8,164 nucleotides of DNA. Origin: Devosia sp. (lineage in GTDB: Bacteria; Pseudomonadota; Alphaproteobacteria; Rhizobiales; Devosiaceae). The stretch covers positions 1 through 8,164 of the forward strand of contig JAQGKH010000049.1 in the NCBI GenBank assembly GCA_028290225.1, read 5' to 3'. The translations under genes were made by a program, and so were the position numbers. The notes under the pieces are model-generated. The model was given only the letters and a program-made list of their open reading frames with translations, ran no database searches and was not told the origin of the DNA. This document shows positions 6,201-8,164 of this stretch, in pieces; within the stretch, counting starts at the first letter, position 1, and every line of letters begins with the position of its first letter.

Positions 6201-6872
6201 CAGCAACAACCCATCCAGACTGACCGAAGACGTGCGGTCCACCGGCTCAAGGAAAAAGCTCACCCGGCTGCCGCCATCGCTTTCGGGCGCTGCCGCGTTG
6301 AACCGCACCCCATAGCGCGCCCCTTGGTAATCGGCGGAGCCCTGGAACTGGAACGGGCCTGAAAAACTCGCCAGCCGCAGCTCGCCATCCAGGTCATCGG
6401 CAACGAAATTCTGGCCGGCGCGCCGGTCCGCCAGGCGAATCGTTGCGTCAACGATGCTGGCCTGCTGCAGCGCCACGGCCGCCCGGTCCCCCGAAACATC
6501 GACGCCGCTGCCGAACAGCCCGCTTTCGTCCACGGTAAAGTCGATCACCGGCTCGCGCAGCACCAGCCGCGTCACATTGTAGTTGTCGCGCAGGAAATCC
6601 ATCAGCGAGAACTCGGCCACCACCGACCCCACCGTGGCCGCCGGCTCCTCGGGCGAGCCCACCAGAACATCGGAAAACTGCAGCCTTGGCTGCGGCAACA
6701 GGCTGAACGCAATATCCCCGCGCACCGTCACCGGCGTGCCAAGCACGCTGGTCGCCAGTTCCTCCATCCGCCCGCGATAATCGCTCCAGCGAATGAAGTG
6801 GGGTGCAATAAAGGCGCCGGCGAGCACGATGATCGCCAGGGTGCCAAAGATGATATAGATGCGGTTCAGCAC
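3231..6872 (-). CDS. AsmA family protein
   Basis: A 1213-residue protein with an N-terminal membrane anchor (about residues 5-25, IYIIFGTLAIIVLAGAFIAP), then the AsmA signature FIRWSDYRGRMEELATSVLGTPVTVRGDIAFSLLP in which long beta-repeats start. The middle is a long beta-rich region typical of AsmA/TamB-like bridges, and about residues 920-1080 match the AsmA C-terminal region (EGNFTLADFTAAGLDPDVF, LGGSVELDLRMLALQGRFAL). Such proteins sit in the inner membrane with the bulk in the periplasm and are linked to phospholipid transport or outer-membrane assembly. Residues about 1109-1180 are a highly charged Glu/Arg/Ala coiled coil, followed by a Pro/Gly-rich end. The start is GTG at 6872 with GGGTGA 9 nt upstream; the anchor follows at once, so this start fits. 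The exact client is unknown. Confidence 0.92.
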   Translation of the reverse strand: MLNRIYIIFGTLAIIVLAGAFIAPHFIRWSDYRGRMEELATSVLGTPVTVRGDIAFSLLPQPRLQFSDVLVGSPEEPAATVGSVVAEFSLMDFLRDNYNVTRLVLREPVIDFTVDESGLFGSGVDVSGDRAAVALQQASIVDATIRLADRRAGQNFVADDLDGELRLASFSGPFQFQGSADYQGARYGVRFNAAAPESDGGSRVSFFLEPVDRTSSVSLDGLLLGGMAPKFDGKLVYRQTPPPAADAEAIRGDLVFESTVSGSADRIVLSGYTLQPDETRTGTRLTGAASIQLGAQRSFDAVISGGVFALPPRDAAEDPADLPYELVRLLGELPAPPVPPMAGQIGVDLAEVGLRGFALRNVRLDASTDGKSWQIEQLIARLPGETEVRATGALTGELERPRFNGEVTVSSERLDALGQLWRKPGENNPLFNQPGSLAGKIILGPDALGITGGRLVLAGGTHALEMRIGFGQEPRLDVVAQLGELDAMGSAIVGALLPSIGNEPQFGVSFPEGSFAVSARTAEVLGQDGRGLRAEGQWSRGQVQLERLSAEALGGVGLEGALRLSGTLAEPGISGSGQVRIAQGDAPGLAAIYELLGVPQQWRQWAAGSAPADLRFELAAAENGAAQTLTLGGTLGVAALDGRAEFTGGFNQALSAPLRLQANLESRDVAGLTRQLGLGGAAVFGGTGPALVVVSLDGDAQNGFAAALNASQGEERIGFDGRLQVDAAGALVGTGRIDLALDDASGLAQAAGADGVSLPGLAGGAELRFEGDRLLALNAINGRAGEAEFSGTLTRTRTGDVASIDGQVALQTASIEGLAAAVFGPAALVGAEGSWPEGPISVGVDRRGTRGAVQVTAGSVTAGGAPRLSDASWSLAWDESRLRLDGFTARAGGGVVTLDGAVCCAGTLSEKTVSGRLTVAGADLAAVAPAGVAAGLGGRVDGGVQFEGTGASLMAVVESLAGEGNFTLADFTAAGLDPDVFRTVAGLGDVLETPPETLTTLMGVALGEGPFAAASVTGAFTIAGGVARLGNLLAENPAARLGGSVELDLRMLALQGRFALTPKGFADPQGLVRDDTSQIFATIAGTVLAPEVRFDLEPMVAAIQVRANEIEVDRLEALRVEDAERQRAAAQERNRLIEQQRQQRAAEEAARLAEEAEAARLEAEEAERLRLEQEAEAAETIEQPAAPQGPLNLQFTPNPPLPGQGFGPAPGPN

Positions 6873-6901
6873 GGCGTGTGTTCACCCGGTGTTCGCAGCG
6901 G

Positions 6902-6929
6902 AGTTTAGGCAAGCCCGCGCCTTGCGCAA
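6902..6929 (-). promoter_or_regulatory. Candidate promoter of the asmA-like gene
   Basis: On the minus strand TTGCGC (6929-6924) and TAAACT (6907-6902) are 16 bp apart. Initiation would fall about 20 nt before the GTG start, leaving a short leader with the GGGTGA ribosome binding site. Confidence 0.4.
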
Positions 6930-6960
6930 CCCCGCCCATTCCCCAATACACGCCGCTTCG

Positions 6961-7001
6961 CGCTGTTGGCGAGACCCGGCCGCCTTCCCTGTCCAACAGC
7001 G
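6961..7001. repeat. 9-bp perfect inverted repeat
   Basis: CGCTGTTGG (6961-6969) and CCAACAGCG (6993-7001) are exact reverse complements separated by 23 bp. A nested alternative, GGCCGC/GCGGCC (6978-6983/6999-7004), competes with it. There is no T-run, so a terminator is unlikely; it may be an operator or an RNA hairpin in a uvrD leader. Confidence 0.6.
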
Positions 7002-7187
7002 GCCTTGTCGCCCCGCTGACGCCCCGCATGGCATTAGTGCCTCACCGACCGCCATGACGGATCGGTGACCCCCTCCCATTCTATACACTGGGCGCCGCGG
7101 CTCCTATATTGCGGCGAGAACAAATCAAGATTCGTCAATCCTCGCGCCGCGCCGCACGATGGCGCCCGGCGATGGAAAGAAAGCTCA

Positions 7188-8164
7188 ATGCCCGCTGACG
7201 CTCACGACTTTGACCGGCCCGTTGCCGGGCCGATCACCAGCCAGTTCCAGCGCAGGCAGGTGCCTGACTACCTGCAGGGCCTCAATGAAGAACAGCGCGA
7301 GGCCGTCGAGACGATCGATGGTCCCCTGCTCGTGCTGGCCGGCGCCGGCACCGGCAAGACCCGCGTGCTGACCACCCGCATCGCCCATATCATCAACACC
7401 AACCTTGCCTGGCCGTCCCAGATCCTGTCGGTGACCTTTACCAACAAGGCTGCCCGGGAAATGAAGGAGCGCATCGAAAAGCTGGTTCCACGGCTCGAGG
7501 CCATGCCATGGATGGGCACGTTCCACTCCATCGGGGCGCGCATTCTGCGGGCTCATGCCGGGCTGGTGGGCCTGACCAGCTCGTTCACCATCCTCGATAC
7601 CGACGACCAGATCCGGCTGATCAAGCAATTGCTGGAAGCCGACAATATCGACGAGAAGCGTTGGCCCGCCAAGCTCTTCGCCTCCATGATGGATGGCTGG
7701 AAAAACAAGGGCCTGCTGCCCAGGGATGTTTCGCCCGCCGATAGCGGCACCTATGCCAATGGCCGCGGCGCCAAGCTTTATGCGGACTATCAGGCTCGGC
7801 TGAAATCGCTCAACGCCGCTGATTTCGGCGATCTGCTGCTCGAATGCATCCGCCTGTTCAAGGAACATCCGGATGTGCTGGCCGAATACCATCGCAAGTT
7901 CAAATACATGCTGGTGGACGAGTATCAGGACAGCAATGTCGCGCAATATCTGTGGCTGCGGCTGCTGGCGCAGGGAAAGGCGGCGAGCGAGGCCAATATC
8001 TGCGTCGTTGGCGACGATGATCAATCCATCTATGGCTGGCGCGGCGCCGAGGTCGACAACATCCTGCGCTTCGAAAAGGACTTTCCCGGCGCCAAGGTGA
8101 TCAAGCTCGAGCGCAATTATCGCTCCACCGCCAATATCCTCAAGGCCGCCTCCAACATCATCGC
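7188..8164 (+). CDS. uvrD: UvrD/PcrA-type ATP-dependent DNA helicase, N-terminal part
   Basis: Superfamily 1A 3'-5' helicase of nucleotide excision and mismatch repair and replication-fork clearance. 325 complete codons are present, under half of the usual 700-800. Motifs in order: Q motif LNEEQREAV (about residues 32-40), Walker A AGAGTGKT (51-58), motif Ia VTFTNKAAREM, TFHSIGARIL, motif II DEYQD (244-248), motif III GDDDQSIYGWRGA (from 275) and motif IV LERNYRS (307-313). DEYQD instead of DEFQD is common in alphaproteobacterial UvrD. A roughly 30-residue lead precedes the Q motif, longer than in E. coli UvrD. The ATG at 7188 has GGAAAG upstream and no better in-frame alternative. Domain 2B and the C-terminal motifs are outside the window, so UvrD and PcrA cannot be separated; RecB-like alternatives are unlikely. 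Confidence 0.95.
   Translation, partial: MPADAHDFDRPVAGPITSQFQRRQVPDYLQGLNEEQREAVETIDGPLLVLAGAGTGKTRVLTTRIAHIINTNLAWPSQILSVTFTNKAAREMKERIEKLVPRLEAMPWMGTFHSIGARILRAHAGLVGLTSSFTILDTDDQIRLIKQLLEADNIDEKRWPAKLFASMMDGWKNKGLLPRDVSPADSGTYANGRGAKLYADYQARLKSLNAADFGDLLLECIRLFKEHPDVLAEYHRKFKYMLVDEYQDSNVAQYLWLRLLAQGKAASEANICVVGDDDQSIYGWRGAEVDNILRFEKDFPGAKVIKLERNYRSTANILKAASNII

Larger units (their letters stand above)
6873..7187. other. Divergent intergenic region between asmA-like gene and uvrD
   Basis: This 315-bp stretch has no convincing gene. It holds the candidate asmA promoter, a 9-bp perfect inverted repeat (6961-7001), a small GGCA/TGCC repeat (7030-7041), and -10-like TATACA (7082-7087) and TATATT (7105-7110) boxes that could serve uvrD, though neither has a good -35 box. 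A GGAAAG lies 9 nt before the uvrD ATG. Confidence 0.7.

Noticed and set aside
7118..7132. Possible alphaproteobacterial LexA box (GAAC-N7-GATT) before uvrD
   Set aside because: The second half should read GAAC (or GTTC in the GTTC-N7-GTTC form); only two of four bases match, so an SOS box is not supported.
7185..8024. Minus-strand open frame of 279 codons
   Set aside because: Antisense shadow of uvrD, whose plus-strand frame carries all the expected helicase motifs.

Overview
The window is GC-rich chromosomal DNA that looks like an alphaproteobacterium of the Hyphomicrobiales. The main reasons are a circularly permuted two-piece tmRNA gene of the alphaproteobacterial type, an alpha-type SspB with a C-terminal SLDAFRKK tail, and a small ribbon-helix-helix gene next to a large AsmA-like gene. 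A Devosia-like genus is my guess and is not proven by the sequence. I see no mobile element, CRISPR array, rRNA gene or ordinary tRNA gene.

Left block, minus strand (read right to left): a transglutaminase-like protein (1964 to 1149), thymidylate synthase thyA (1071 to 277), a previously hidden 28-codon ORF (188 to 102), and the first 35 codons of a GNAT acetyltransferase (105 to the window edge). The last two overlap as ATGA, so the acetyltransferase is probably translationally coupled to the small ORF.

Central block, plus strand: ssrA (about 2100 to 2416) in permuted order, i.e. acceptor piece, short excised loop, then coding piece. It encodes the tag ANDNHKAPVALAA. Just downstream is sspB (2525-3007), the adaptor that delivers ssrA-tagged proteins to ClpXP, followed after 8 bp by a ribbon-helix-helix protein gene (3016-3234). 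The tag RNA and the tag-binding adaptor therefore sit side by side, forming a compact ribosome-rescue and proteolysis locus.

Right block: a 1213-residue AsmA-family membrane-anchored periplasmic protein on the minus strand (6872 to 3231), convergent with the ribbon-helix-helix gene and overlapping it by 3 bp at the shared TTAG. A 315-bp divergent intergenic region (6873-7187) with a 9-bp perfect inverted repeat separates asmA from the first 325 codons of a UvrD/PcrA helicase on the plus strand, which runs off the right edge.

Nothing here is an obviously new defence or mobile system. The items most worth a second look are the permuted ssrA with its adjacent sspB, the hidden coupled small ORF, and the missing canonical histidine in the transglutaminase.
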